DNA from: Anisus vortex
Taxonomy: Eukaryota; Mollusca; Gastropoda; Planorbidae
DNA: 64,000 nucleotides
Assembly (NCBI GenBank): GCA_949126835.1
Contig: OX421497.1
Coordinates: forward strand, 46,927,715-46,991,714
Direction of reading: 5' to 3'
The position numbers and the translations under genes are program-made. The notes under the pieces were generated by a model, which saw nothing but the letters and a program-made list of their open reading frames with translations, did no database searches and was not told where the DNA came from. Below are positions 44,479 through 56,872 of the stretch, one piece after another (the first letter of the stretch is position 1; each line of letters starts with the position of its first letter).

Positions 44479-45867
44479 TAGTCAAGATCAGGTTTGAGAT
44501 TAGCTCTGGTAGGACTTTAACCCATCCGAAGCTGCTGTCCATCATCCCACAACAGTGATTACGTATTTGAGCAATGGATTTTTTGTGATGTTTGTTCACA
44601 TGTTTTAAATAAATGACTAGATCTATTCAAATTATACGTTTCATAGTAGACTATAGTTGTTGTTTTTTTTTACATGAAAATTTCACTGTCATACTTTATC
44701 GAGTAAATTAAAGTCGGATAGCCACATAATCCTCTTGTAGGCATTGGCATCGGAAACTGATGAACGTTTCTTCACTAGGGCCAACATGGTTTGAAAGAGG
44801 GTTCTTAATTTGACAAACGGCTCATTTCCCCTTTAAGGAATCGTAAAGAGTTGTCGTTATTTGGGTCGCAGACGACACTAAGAAATTGTTAGCATATCGA
44901 CTGTTTCCCAGCTTAACTCTTTCTATACGGTTTGATTTTACGTATTGAAAGAGTTAAAAAACACACTAATGGATTCACACAAACACATACAAATACAAGC
45001 AAACACACACGTGCATACACAAACACACACACACAGTCCACCTTTCAACGGTTATTGTTAATTGTAAATCATTCCGAGATAATAAAAAGTATTTGAGTTG
45101 CTCCCCTTTAATGTCGCGAGGAGAGACATACGTCCGAAGGGAAAGGGGAAATGGAGCCGATGTCCCACAATTCAATAGAGCAAACATACGGACCCGAGCA
45201 GAGAGGCCAATGGGCTGTTGAGAAGGCGAGAGGGGGGGGGGTGGACCTTTCTCATTTGATACAAGTCGTATATCGTCTGCTAAGCCTTTGTTCCTTGGAT
45301 TCGTACCGCGTTCCTCGCGCGGTGTTCATCCGAAACAGTAAATTTTCATCGTTTCCAAATTAGAAAAGGGGGAAGAAAAGAAGAAAAAAAACGTATTTAC
45401 AACTGGCGGACAAACAGGGGGAGGGAAATAGTTACACTTTTTCATCAGGTTGCATTTATGGGACTTGAATTATTCCCCTTTGAATGGACAGACTGCAGTA
45501 AATTGTCATTTTTTAGGACTTAACAGAACCCATAGAGAGAAATGGGGGCGTCAGTTTGGGAATGTTTGGAAAGTTAAACAGAAGGCAGACTAATAGAAAA
45601 CTGAGTGTTAGTTAGCCTCTTTTTGGCTTTATGCTGAATAGAGGCAAAAACCTGTCAAGGATTATTGTGTTTTATAGGTCTTGGCTTTCTTTGCCCATTG
45701 TCGCCAACGTTCAATTCATGTTATATGTTCAATGTCTTTATACGTTAAATAGTATTATACATTCAATGTTTTGATATGTCGTCCTAATGCAGTCAATCTT
45801 CTAGTCCTTTTATGTGCCCGACACATATTAAACGTGTAGTCATACATAGCATATGTGGGGGGGGGGA
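44479..45867. other. intergenic, no gene recognised
   Basis: Unique-looking A+T-rich sequence with a CACACA-rich patch (44970-45035) and a G run (45233-45242). Two copies of the AAAGGGG-type word occur at 45097-45112 and 45470-45486. No coding signature. Confidence 0.5.
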
Positions 45868-46290
45868 GGGCATGGTGGCCCAGTCGACTGCGCGTTCGCC
45901 TGTCGTACCGAAGGTCCTGGTTTCAAATCGTGGTACAGTATCATGTTTGTTCCCCGGGTCTTGAGGATATCCCTGACTCCACCCAGCCAGCCCTGACTCC
46001 ACCCAGCCAGCCCTGACTCCACCCAGCCAGCCCTGACTCCACCCAGCCAGCCCTGACTCCACCCAGCCAGCCCTGACTCCACCCAGCCAGCCCTGACTCC
46101 ACCCAGCCAGCCCTGACTCCACCCAGCCAGCCCTGACTCCACCCAGCCCGCCCTATTGAGTAGGCTTACCTGACATTAGGGAGGGGGAGTAAAGGTGTCA
46201 GGGCATTGTGCCGGTCACACATTCTCCTATGCCACAGAGAGTTGTGAACGCCGCTTCACAGGCCCTATGAATAAATCTAGTCAGACGAAG
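45868..46290 (+). mobile_element. SINE family 1 expanded by an internal minisatellite
   Basis: Head 'ggcatggtggcccagtcgac' with a B-box-like GGTTTCAAATC near 45919, body 'tcccc-gggtcttgagg', then tandem units (45965-46147). The normal distal half resumes at 'cttacctgacattaggg' and 'attgtgccggtcacacattc'. The tandem block sits where other copies have the single 'ctgagtctacccagctctga' segment. Confidence 0.88.
45965..46147 (+). repeat. 20-bp minisatellite inside a SINE, about 9 copies
   Basis: Unit CCCTGACTCCACCCAGCCAG, nearly identical in all copies, derived from the SINE's own internal sequence. Confidence 0.95.
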
Positions 46291-48279
46291 ATACTCTATT
46301 TTACATTGCAGTTGTCAACTAAAAAATATGCCTATCAAACGTATCCATCCAACTTTGATGCCCATTCTAATTATGCAGACAAATCATATTTCACATTTTT
46401 ATATGTTGATTTTGGTGCATGCTAGTTGTAATGTAAACGAACACATTTTAACACGACGACTATTAATTATCGCATAGGCCTACTCACTTTTGATGTTAAA
46501 ACAGATTTCTCATAACTAATCGTGTAGCCTTTGTATATTTCTAAAAGCTTTACGTGAATAAAACCGAAAACATTATTTAAAGTTTGTTGACGGAAATAAA
46601 TCGGAAGTATGCATTGAACCCAAAATGTCAGACCTCATTAAGACTTGTCAATGCAGAAGCTCAACATGCAAGTCTCTTTTACTAAACATGTACTTTTGTG
46701 AAATATGCCACACATATTCTAAAGAATATGAAAATTCTTGCTGGCATCGACATGTGTGCTCACACAAATGACATACACAGAGAGAATATATCAAATAAAT
46801 GCCGTGTTTTCACCTGGCCCCTCCCACCTTCCCACATTTCCGCACTGATAGGTCTCAATGAAAAGCTATATCCGGTGTAAAGAATTGTGCGGAAATGCTA
46901 AAAAATGTGATCAAAGAAGCTCTAGCGTTATTAACATTTTGAGAAAACGGAACCGATTCCTCTCTCTGAGATAATCAGAATCTGGATATTATGGGATAAC
47001 AAAATGGCACTGAGCCCGTGCACTGAAATGTCATGTTGGCACTTGGCATTTGTGGTGGACTCGTAATTGGATACATCAATCCGATCGCCCTCTTGATCCA
47101 TACAGATCACACCCTGACTCTAAATTAGTAGCCCAGCGGGCACACCACGTCGTATGAAAGGGGAAAACTCGTGTTTTCTACGTATTTACGTGGTTTCTAC
47201 GTCTTTTCTACGTCGATATGACAAGGTGCCATGCTATGTCCAAAGCACCTACAATAATTATATTCAGAACTTTAATTTCTTTCCTTACACGCTTCACGTA
47301 AATAGACCAGAAAACTTTATGCGCAAGGGGGGGGGGGCCGGATTTGGCCCCGCAGGCTCCAGTTAGCCAACTCATGGACTATCAGTTTCATAAATAACGG
47401 GTCTCGGTATCTGGTAGGCCCACCGCTAGACAGAAGTCTCCCCACAGTAACCACAACTCGTTGTGCAGACCACCCTGCCTTATCAAACGGGTGAAGAGAG
47501 TAAGAGCCCTTGACGACCCACCTTAATACTGGAGCCAGTCCTCCGCAACCTCCCCGTCCCCATTTTATGTTCAAGACGCTCTTAGCTGGTAGAATTGTCC
47601 CTCCTTTCTTTTCCCTTGCTTCAAGTATAGCGAACCCAACCTTAAAAAACGAACTTCAACCGAATTAAACATAAACATTGAGAATAAACAAAAAATCTTC
47701 TTCAAATAATGCAAGCGTATTCTCGAAGAACTATTATTGGTATTAATAAGACATAGTCGGCATTCTTTTTATAAATTGCTCCCCTGTTGTAGTTTGAGTC
47801 GGGGAGGGGCAAGAGGGGGTTTTGTTATTTGTGCAGTGTTTGATTAGATTATGTGTCGGGTTCTATGAACAACATTGTACATATTTATCTTGATTGTTTA
47901 TAAAACAACAACACATACTCCTATTTAATGTTTGTTCAAGAGAACAGTTCACGTCAATACATCATTTTCGACAGTTCACCATTTTGAATCTATTTTTGTA
48001 ATTGTCACTTCTTAAAAAACATTTTTTTATAACAACATTTTCCAAGAAAAAAATAAATTCTTTCAACAAGATAAATTATGTCGCATAATGCTGGAGGAAA
48101 GAATGCTTGAAGAGATTTTAGAATAACTATTAAAGCGTAAACCTAATTTTTAGTTCCTTTACACAAAGTTGGTCTACCGTTGACACTATCATACCAAAAA
48201 GAGCACTTGCAATAGGCGTGGCTTAGGTTTCTAGGTCATGTAACTATGTAAATAGAAGCCATGATGGAGACATGGTGGA
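46291..48279. other. intergenic, no gene recognised
   Basis: Includes clustered TTCTACGT/TTTACGT words at 47175-47215 and a GC-richer block at 47320-47575 that looks like an unclassified repeat. No exon or RNA gene found. Confidence 0.5.
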
Positions 48280-48760
48280 ATAAAATTGTTCTTTACCATG
48301 TCTATACTATTTTACACCCAAAATATAGACCTAAGGAATTTGTTTGCATAAATCTTGATATTTAATTGTGATGCTAGTCCTTAGTAGTCCGTCCACGAAG
48401 TAAACAAGATTTGAGGCTTTTATAGTTTTTCAATAGCTCTTGTGAGTTATTGCACAGTCTGCTTTATGCTTTACTTTTAGATAGTCAGTTAAGATAGACT
48501 AACTTTCGCCAATCGACATCTTCCTTTAAATATTCTGCACTTACGGAACCCATTCCATTGATTTTTAATGGTTTAAATTTTAGCTTTGACTGTTAGTTTT
48601 CATCGTATGACAGTGTTTTATATAATTTTTACGTCTTATTGTTGAAAGGATGATATTTCTTAAGCATATAATAATACGGCTGCCATTTGTCACCGCTAGA
48701 CAAACAAACAGCACGTGCTTTTTGTCACGTGATTACAAATGTTCTATTGACATGAGTTGA
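48280..48760 (+). repeat. dispersed repeat X, uninterrupted copy
   Basis: Paralog of 17050..17395 plus 18576..18715. At 48640-48655 it reads TTTACGTCTTATTGTTGAAA, where the other copy has ATATT, a 1175-bp LTR, ATATT. This provides an empty-site equivalent. Confidence 0.82.
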
Positions 48761-48939
48761 TCCATATGGTTAGTGAATATAGATTTATAACCAAAATAAC
48801 TTCTACATTCATTAGGTTATGCTTACAATAGCTTTATATTATGCTTTGTACAAACAACAACTACAATTGCTTTGCGTTGAGATCATACACATTTAGTTTC
48901 TATAGAAACGTTGATAGATAAACAGTTATTTGTAGCGAC

Positions 48940-49320
48940 TGGTGTACATTTATCCCGGCTGGTGTACATTTTTCCCGGCTTATGTCCGTTTATCCCGACT
49001 GATGTACATTTATCCCGGTCGATGTATGCCTACATTTATACCAGACTATGTATATTTATCCCAGCTGATGTACATTTATACCGGCCTATGTATATTTATC
49101 CCGGCTGATGTACATTTATACCGGCCTATGTATATTTATCCCGGCTGATGTTCATTTATCCCGGCAGGTGTACGTTTATCCCATCTGATGTGCATTTATT
49201 CCGGATGATATACATTTATCCCGGTCCGTCTACGTTTATCCCGACTGATGTGTATTTTTTAAATTTACATTTATCCCGATCTATGTTCGTTTATTACAAC
49301 TGATGTTCGTTTATCGCGCC
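48940..49320. repeat. minisatellite, about 20-bp unit, about 18 diverged copies
   Basis: Core CTGATGTACATTTATCCCGG with many substitutions. Frames through it are short Tyr-Ile-Pro-Gly strings; not genes. Confidence 0.9.
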
Positions 49321-49381
49321 TAATGTCCATTAATGTATGTTTGAATAACTTATTATACATACATTTGAGAATGGTATAGTG

Positions 49382-49452
49382 CAGGGTTCGGCAACCTAAG
49401 ACGCGCGTGCCAAACTTGGCACGCAGAGCGATTTTCAATGGCACGCCTCCAA
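49382..49452 (+). mobile_element. hAT-like MITE fragment
   Basis: CAGGGTTCGGCAACCTAAG, 'gcgtgccaaacttggcacgc' and 'tcaatggcacgcc' are the 5' third of the 197-bp family. Confidence 0.7.
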
Positions 49453-51121
49453 GTATTTTTTTATTGATGAAAAAAACAACAACAATAACATTTTCCGGTT
49501 CTGAATGAGGAAAACTGACTGTTGAAGCCGATGTTTTTGAATGACATAGCGACACATTTCAGTGAGTTGAACTTGCATTTACAACGACCACTGGAATGGA
49601 TTCGCATTAAAACTGGACATATTATATCTTCCCGTTTAATCAATTTCAAAACATTTAACTACGTGTACATCGTACATCCCTATATGAAGGAATATTTTGA
49701 GATAGATAGTTGGCCTTTTTCAGAAGTACATAGAAGCACTCAAAGCGGAGTTTTCTAACCAAAGGCAAGACTTTCAAATTCATGGACTCCTTTTTTTCAT
49801 ACCACATCAAACCTAACTGGTTTGATATTACTGTCATCAGTTTATAATAATTGTTGTTTGTGATTTTATGTTAATTAAATTGTGGACTCTTTCCTCGGTT
49901 CTAACGTGGTCTCCACAGTAATTTCAAGACGACGAAGAACCTTCTTAAACGTAGATATTTTTTTAAGTTGAGGGATATTCACGATTTTAAAGTGAAGTTG
50001 AATTTTAAATTTTAAACATTTTAAAAATGGCTATCCACATCTGGAAGGAAGCTGCTTATGAAAGTCGTCTGCTATTCTCAACGGCTATGGTACTTCTACT
50101 TTCAGCTTTTTGTTCAACTTACACGTGCAAACAGATTGTATCGCACATGAAAGCTGTTTTAAGCATAGGCCTACAAAGAGGTCACCTACACTTGACCACT
50201 CGGCAGTGACTAGCACTACATTATGCCATTTCTGTAATTATTATTGTTTAAAAGGTAAACTCCTTAAATGGAAAACAATTAATTCAGAAAATTTCTATTT
50301 ACAACTGCTTAAAGTATATTATTTTAATCCTCTACAAATTAAATCTTGTAATGAATACCATAATTTTGGATTTATATAAAGAAATAATAATTAGTCATAT
50401 TTGTTATATTACAAAACATAATTTGTTTGACATCACTATCATTTTCAAATGTGGAAATGATTTTTCATTAAAGGGAGATAATTGATCCTTGTTTTTTTTC
50501 GCTAAATTTCTAAAATGTTTATATATATATATATATAAATTAATGGCTAACAATTTATAACTTTGAAATGATCAAACTGTATAAAGTATTTGAAAACTAT
50601 ATCAATATTATAAGACTAATAAATTTATATGTATATCTTCAAACATCACATTAACCACCCAGTTTGTATAATTACTACATATCTATTCCACTTAACAATG
50701 GTACCGATAGAGCCCAAATACGATCAGAATCATCAAAGAACATCTCAGTTAACTGAGATCAAATATAATTATTATTATTAGCAGATGTTAGATCCTCATC
50801 CTGACCAACTAATGATACTGTTTAGACAATAATTAAGATAAGATAAGATTTCAATATTGATCAAAACAAATGGAAATTTGTCTTGATTACAGATAAATGT
50901 GAAAGTTTAGTAATAAAATATTGAAGTTGATATAAATGCAATAAGCAAGATGATAATTATTCACAAACACTTTAATTTTGAATTTAAAATAAAACGCTTT
51001 AACTATTTTCTCTATAAATCTGTTTTGCTTTCGGCCATGGCCTTGCTACGGAGTTACATTAGATCTATTTGTCCTATAAAAAAAATATCTAAAAAAGGAT
51101 AATAGAGCTGGTTAACTTTTA
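49453..51121. other. intergenic, no gene recognised
   Basis: Very A+T-rich with a short (TA)n at 50519-50536. Small overlapping frames at 50027-50379 have no recognisable family. An ATTAAAGGGAGATAATTGAT word is at 50467. Confidence 0.5.
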
Positions 51122-51193
51122 GGCTGTTGGCACGCTGAATGAATTAGAAATCCTATTTTGGCACACTGCTAGCAAAAGGTTGCCAACCCAATG
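51122..51193 (+). mobile_element. hAT-like MITE, 3' part
   Basis: 'ggctgttggcacgctgaatg', 'tattttggcacactgc' and 'aaaggttgccaaccca' match the 3' half of the 197-bp family. Confidence 0.7.
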
Positions 51194-51194
51194 A

Positions 51195-51275
51195 CAGGGC
51201 TCGGCAACCTACGGGACGCATGGCACGCAGAGAGATTTTGAATAGCACGCGGAAGCCCTCTAAAATAGACCATTC
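51195..51275 (+). mobile_element. hAT-like MITE, 5' part
   Basis: CAGGGCTCGGCAACCTACGG, 'gcatggcacgcagagag' and 'aatagcacgcggaagccc'. It starts right after the preceding 3' part, so two fragments of the same family abut. Confidence 0.65.
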
Positions 51276-51351
51276 AAGTCTCTTTTCGCCTTAATGTAAC
51301 GCCGTCGCTAAAGCTGGCAAATAAAGTTCCCCAATCTATTATATCATCTAG

Positions 51352-52592
51352 CAGAGTGGTTCCCAAACTTTTTTAGGCCGCGACCACTTTATACAGTTTT
51401 TTCATGCTTTTGCGACCCCCCCCCCCCCCCAAAAAAAAAAAAGAAAAATAATTAATAATAATACATAATTTTGTCCCTATATTGTTACTGTTATGAATTG
51501 TAATGTAAATATCTAATGTGCAGGATGTATTTTTATTGTCACAATATGAACCTAATTAAAGCATAGCGATTAATCATAACAAAAAAGAAAACATAAAAAA
51601 ACATGTAATTAAATATTGCAAGATACCGGTATAGGCTTATGCCTATATATCTAATTACAACACGAACGTCAGCTATTGTAATGGTTGACATTGCGTATTT
51701 CTTATCGGTTCAGACATTCTCGCGACAGTCTTTGCAAGCAGAGCATCTCCAACAATAAGTCTACTGTGTTTAAACTTGATAACCAACAAGGTGGAAAAGC
51801 ATGTTTACTAAGATATTTTGTTGCAAATGGAAGAAAATGGCGCAACACAATCTCAGCCAAAATAGTTTATGACTGCAAACATTTGATCCAGAATTGTGTA
51901 CCTGGCATTATAGAGAAATCAGTTCTCTATTCATCGTTGTTAATACGCTCAATGAACTCCTTTGTGCTTTCACAGGAACATCTTTGAATGCGAATGGGCT
52001 TCTGGCAAGTACATAGATATATGGTGTCAGGTAGATTTGGAAAGTACCATGATGATGAAATGTCGGCTGCTAGCATGTGAACGTGTTATTTTACAGAATT
52101 TATCACCGTAATTATTTTGTCTGCTTAAATGTAATATTTGATATTTGCCTATATATCATACAGTGAGCTCCGATTACTTTTGGTCACTAATTCTTTTGAA
52201 ATCCAGACTGAACAGAATCTAAATTAAAATCCGAAATATTCATTAAGTGTCGGGCATTTATCGCAAATACTACTGCTTTTAACACAACGGCTGCTTTTAA
52301 CAGAGAAGAGGCATTTTAACACAACTCTCTACACACGTGTTACTGGTCAGCGTACGTGAATTATGGTGACAACCTTGTCACATACACCTGTATTGATGTC
52401 ATTACGCCAAGTAGTCTACACGTTGTATGCGGATGTCTGCATGTCGGTGGACTCGGTTGGAAAAGGATAGATGAACTATATTTCGGCTCCTAAAACCATC
52501 AAAAACATACGTTTTCCGAAGATCTTTGGCGACCCCCGTGAAATGGTCATTCGACCCCCAAGGGGTCGCGCCCCCCAGTTTGGGAACCGCTG
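51352..52592 (+). mobile_element. 1.24 kb non-autonomous hAT-like element
   Basis: Terminal inverted repeats CAGAGTGGTTCCCAAACTT and AGTTTGGGAACCGCTG, with GGCCGCGACC and GGTCGCGCC just inside. Flanks TCATCTAG and AATTCTAG share five of eight bases, so the target duplication is weak. A 100-codon frame inside (51685-51987) has no transposase motif that I recognise. Confidence 0.7.
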
Positions 52593-52973
52593 AATTCTAG
52601 CAGAAATACAATGTCAAACTTAGTGCCTGCGTCTATCGTCATGATAAAACGAAACAAAAAAAAAAGGCTTACTTGAAATATTCATTTCCTTTTTTTTTAT
52701 ATTTTTAAATTATCTTCTTTTTTTTTAAAACCATTCCTTGCCAGTACATAGCAACTGATAAAACATAATCATATTTGGATTGGCAATTAAGGAGAGAAGG
52801 GGGTGGCTGGGTCCGAGAGGCTAATGGCGCGCTAAGGTGGTGGTGGAGCAGTACAAGCGTCTCGATAAACTATCACTCAAGTACTTTTTTGTATTTCCTT
52901 TTTCATCTAATCACATGGCGCCTGTCAGACTGTGTGAAGTGAGATTGTTGGATCAAATATTTGAGCATTCCGA

Positions 52974-53053
52974 AACTATCTCTCTCTTGTGTGTGTGTCT
53001 ATATTAATATAGAAACTATCTCTCTCTTGTGTGTGTGTCTATATTAATATAGA
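52974..53053. repeat. 38-bp perfect tandem duplication
   Basis: The segment beginning GAAACTATCTCTCTCTTGTG and ending 'tctatattaatata' occurs twice in direct succession. Confidence 0.95.
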
Positions 53054-53239
53054 ATGTAATATTGAGTTACGATATGAATAGATAGTATATTGTGTTTAAA
53101 AAGAAGCATGCGTTTGTAATCAAACGCACTGTGTGTTTATAATCAGAGGGGATTGTGTGGCCAACACAAAGTGCAGTCGCCACCACTGCGCCAACGATCT
53201 CGTTGCAGGTTTGTTTATGGAGCATGCATCGATAAAGAA

Positions 53240-53992
53240 ATGAAAACCGAGAAAGAGAGAGAGAAAGTGAGAGAGTGAAAAGAATAACAGAGAGAAAGAG
53301 AAAGAAATAGACCGAAAGAGAGAGAGAGAAAGAGAGAATGAGAGAGAATGAGAGAGGGAAAGAGAAAATGAGAGAAAGAGAGAGAGAGGGGAAAGAGAAA
53401 GTGAGAGAAAGAGAGAGAGAGGGGAAAGAGAAAGTGAGAGAAAGACAGAGGGAAAGAAAATGAGAGAAAGAGAAGGAAAGACAAAGTGAGAGAAAGAGAG
53501 AGAATGAGAGAGGGAAAGATAAAGTCAAAGGATGACAGAGGGAAAGAGAAAGTGAGAGAAAGAGAGAGAATGAGAGAGGGAAAGAGAAAGTGAGAGAAAG
53601 AGAGAGGGAAAGAGAAAGTCAAAGGAAGAGAGAGAATGAGAGAGGGAAAGAGAAAGTGAGAGAAAGAGAGAGAATGAGAGAGGGAAAGAGAAAGTTAGAG
53701 AAAGAGAGAGGGAAAGAGAAAGTCAGAGGAAGAGAGAGAATGAGAGAGGGAAAAATAAAGTGAGAGAAAGTGAGAGAAAGAGAGAGGGAAAGAGAAAGCC
53801 AGAGGAAGAGTGAGATTGAGAGATGGAAAGAGAAAGTGAGAGAAAGAGAGAGAAAGAGAAAGTGAGAAAATGAGAGAGGTAAAGAGAGAGAGAGAAAGAG
53901 AGAGAAAGAGAGAGAAGATAGAGAAAGAGAGAGAGAGAAAGAGAGAGAGAAAGAGAGAGGGAGAAAGAGAGAGAGAGAGTGAGAGAATCACA
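53240..53992. repeat. 750-bp purine (GAGA/GAAA) tract
   Basis: Imperfect repeats of GAGAGGGAAAGAGAAAGTGA type, almost pure purine on the plus strand. Frames on the minus strand are Ser-Leu-Phe low complexity; not genes. Confidence 0.97.
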
Positions 53993-54464
53993 CGTAGAAT
54001 GGACAAGCCGATAGCACTAAACTACCGCCACAATCGTAATGACACTGAAAATAAAATAAAAATCTATAACCCCGCCCATGTATCCCCCCTCCCCCCTCCA
54101 ACCCTATCGGCATATCGAGAGCGTCATGTGACCTACTCACGCTCCAGCGGACAATCCAGGGGCAATTATAGGTGAGTGAAAATAAAAACCCACGCGCTGC
54201 AAACAACAATAGATCAAAGAGAAGAGTAAGGTCCCTTGATGAGGCGTTGTTCCATACTGCTTATTGTATGTCACGGTGATAACTTCCCTTTGAGCTAGCC
54301 CAAATGAATGGGTTGGACGAAAAGACAGAAAAATCCATTTTGTTTTATTATTTTCTATTCTTTGATCGAAACTGCCCGTGACAAGTTCTGTGTGGGTGTG
54401 TGTTTGATGTGATCCGTGACAGTCAGCAGTTGGCATGTAGGCTGTATATTAGCTACTTTACTGT
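53993..54464. other. intergenic, no gene recognised
   Basis: Unique-looking, with a CAAAGGGAAGTTATC word on the minus strand at 54278-54294. Nothing else identified. Confidence 0.5.
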
Positions 54465-54467
54465 AAC

Positions 54468-55120
54468 TATACTCATCCACGTGACCTATACAGATCTGGT
54501 ACTTTACTCATCCACGTGACCTGTGCAGATCTGGTACTTTACTTATCCACGTGACCTTTGCAGATCTGGTACTTTACTAATCCACGTGACCTATGCAGAT
54601 CTGGTACTTTAATCATCCACGTGACCTATACAGATATGGTACTTTACTCATCCACGTGACCTATACAGATGTGGTACTTTAACACACACGTAAATTTCCC
54701 GTGACCTATGCAGATCTGGTACTTTACTCATCCACGTGACCTATGCAGATCTGGTACTTTACTAATCCAATTGACCTATGCAGATCTGGTACTTTACTCA
54801 TCCACGTGACCTATGCAGATCTGGTACTTTACTCATCCACGTGACCTATGCAGATCTGGTACTTTACTAATCCACGTGACCTATGCAGATCTGTTACTTT
54901 ACTCATCCACGTTACCTATGCAGATCTGGTACTTTACTCATCCACGTGACCTTTGCAGATCTGGTACTTTACTCATCCACGTTACCTATGCAGATCTTGT
55001 ACTTTACTCATCCACGTGACCTATGCAGATCTGGTCCTTTACTCATCCACGTGACCTATGCAGATCTGGTACTTTACTCATCCACGTGACCTACACAGAT
55101 CTGGTACTTTAACATCCACG
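54468..55120. repeat. 35-bp minisatellite carrying CACGTGAC, about 18 copies
   Basis: Unit begins TCCACGTGACCTATGCAGAT and continues 'ctggtactttactca'. Most copies keep the CACGTGAC E-box and an AGATCT. One unit (54685-54715) is rearranged. Confidence 0.96.
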
Positions 55121-56500
55121 TGAATTTGTTCTAATTTTTAAATTTTTTCTTTAGTTGATGTGTCCCATACAGATTCTACATATTCTAGTATAGGTCTAAC
55201 TATTATGAGATAGCAATTTAATTATGTGTTTTCTTAACTTTTATTACGCTTGTAAACATTTCTAGGATTTTTAAATCTTCTATTTTCTGTGACGCAATCG
55301 ATGTTTCTAATGCGCTAAAACTGGGAACGGTCTAATTCATTTTTTGTTTGTTTGCACAAAGCAGGTCTTAAAATCAAATTTAAAAAAAAGATTAGATCTA
55401 GATCTATCCTATATTAAATTTTAGAACTATAAAAAAAAGAGAAGATTTAACCAAAATACTTCATAATGAGACTATAATTTAATTTAATGTAATTTAGAAG
55501 AAAAGAGCGGGAAAAAATGTGTTTTGAGTTATATAAAAACTGTGCACGTGTTAGAGACAAAATAATCTATTTTAACCTAAGTGTATATAAAACAAAAAAA
55601 AAAAATAAAGATTCAAAGAAATTTTTTCCTCCTTGTGCAAACCGAGAAGATCAAAAGCAGTTTGGTGCTTTTAAACGATTATTTGATTATATATATTTTT
55701 TCTCTCCCTTTGCTCGCCATTCTCGCCTGCGTATGTGGTCGGTTTTTTTTTTCTTCTATGGTGCACAATTATCGGAAAAACCCGAACATTAAAAATAGAT
55801 CGCTTGATGCAGTTATTACCGGTCTAAAATAATTTGAAGTCATCGGAACTAAACTGATCTAATGATTTGATAACGTTTGAATTGGCGGGAAGACAGGGAT
55901 CTTGTCAGACTTCTGCTAGTTCAGATATAGGGGGTGCGGGGCGGGCTTCGATCAAGGGCACGCAAGTTAAGGTGAAAAAAAAAAGTTGCGCGCAAAATTA
56001 CGTGTTACACCGTAAGTAGGGATTGTTAGAGTGGATTCAACAAGGGTTGTTTAACTGTGAACTTACTTAGATCTAAACACGCCAAGAGTGGTCCCCCTTC
56101 GTGTTTATACAAAGGAAATAACAAATCTCTTGTGTCTCTTTCGTGGGATTTGTAATTGTTGAAACTAACAAGGGCAATGTGGTAGCCATGTTTAAAACAG
56201 GAAACAAGAAAACTTGCCCAATGGGCAATAAGTGTTTCATGAATCCAAGACGTAAATAAATGAATAATAGATTTGGTTATTGTAAAGGAGCTGAATAATT
56301 TATATATGCAAATTATTTATTTTTTTATGCATTATTTGAAATTTATTTGTCATGATTTATGACACCATCGCATTAATTGAGGGTGAAGCAAGAGAAAAAA
56401 AAAGAAGGGGGAAAATATTGTTTAAACGGACAGAGTGAGATCTACAGGTAGAAGTGTGAATAGATAAATGTTTAAATAGATGAATGAATAAATGATTGAA
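55121..56500. other. intergenic, no gene recognised
   Basis: A+T-rich to 55480, then a more varied unique block to 56400. Small frames here lack any recognisable family. Confidence 0.5.
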
Positions 56501-56529
56501 TAGATGATGGATGGATAGATACAGGGAAA

Positions 56530-56735
56530 ATATAGAGTGATAGATATTGTGATATATATACAGAGTATTAGATAGATTGATAGATATTGTGATAGATAGA
56601 CAGAGTATTAGATAGATTGATAGATATTGTGATATATAGACAGAGTATTAGATAGATTGATAGATATATTGAAAGATAGATAAAGTGTTAGATAGGCAGA
56701 TTGATAAAAAGATTGATAGATTGATAGATAGATAC
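56530..56735. repeat. 40-bp minisatellite, about 4 copies, GATA-rich
   Basis: Unit core GATAGATATTGTGATAGATA followed by 'gacagagtattagatagatt'. Confidence 0.9.
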
Positions 56736-56819
56736 AAATGTCGAGAGTGACTTAAATGTAATTCTGACTGAGAGTGAGAAAAAGAAAAAGAGTGTCAGAA
56801 AAAGAAAGAGAGTCAGAAA

Positions 56820-56821
<2 letters not shown>

Positions 56822-56870
<49 letters not shown>
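56822..56870. repeat. (GA)n microsatellite
   Basis: Uninterrupted GA run. Confidence 0.95.

Positions 56871-56872
<2 letters not shown>

Noticed and set aside
53067..54006. Ser/Leu/Phe-rich minus-strand frames
   Set aside because: Translations of the GAGA/GAAA purine tract.
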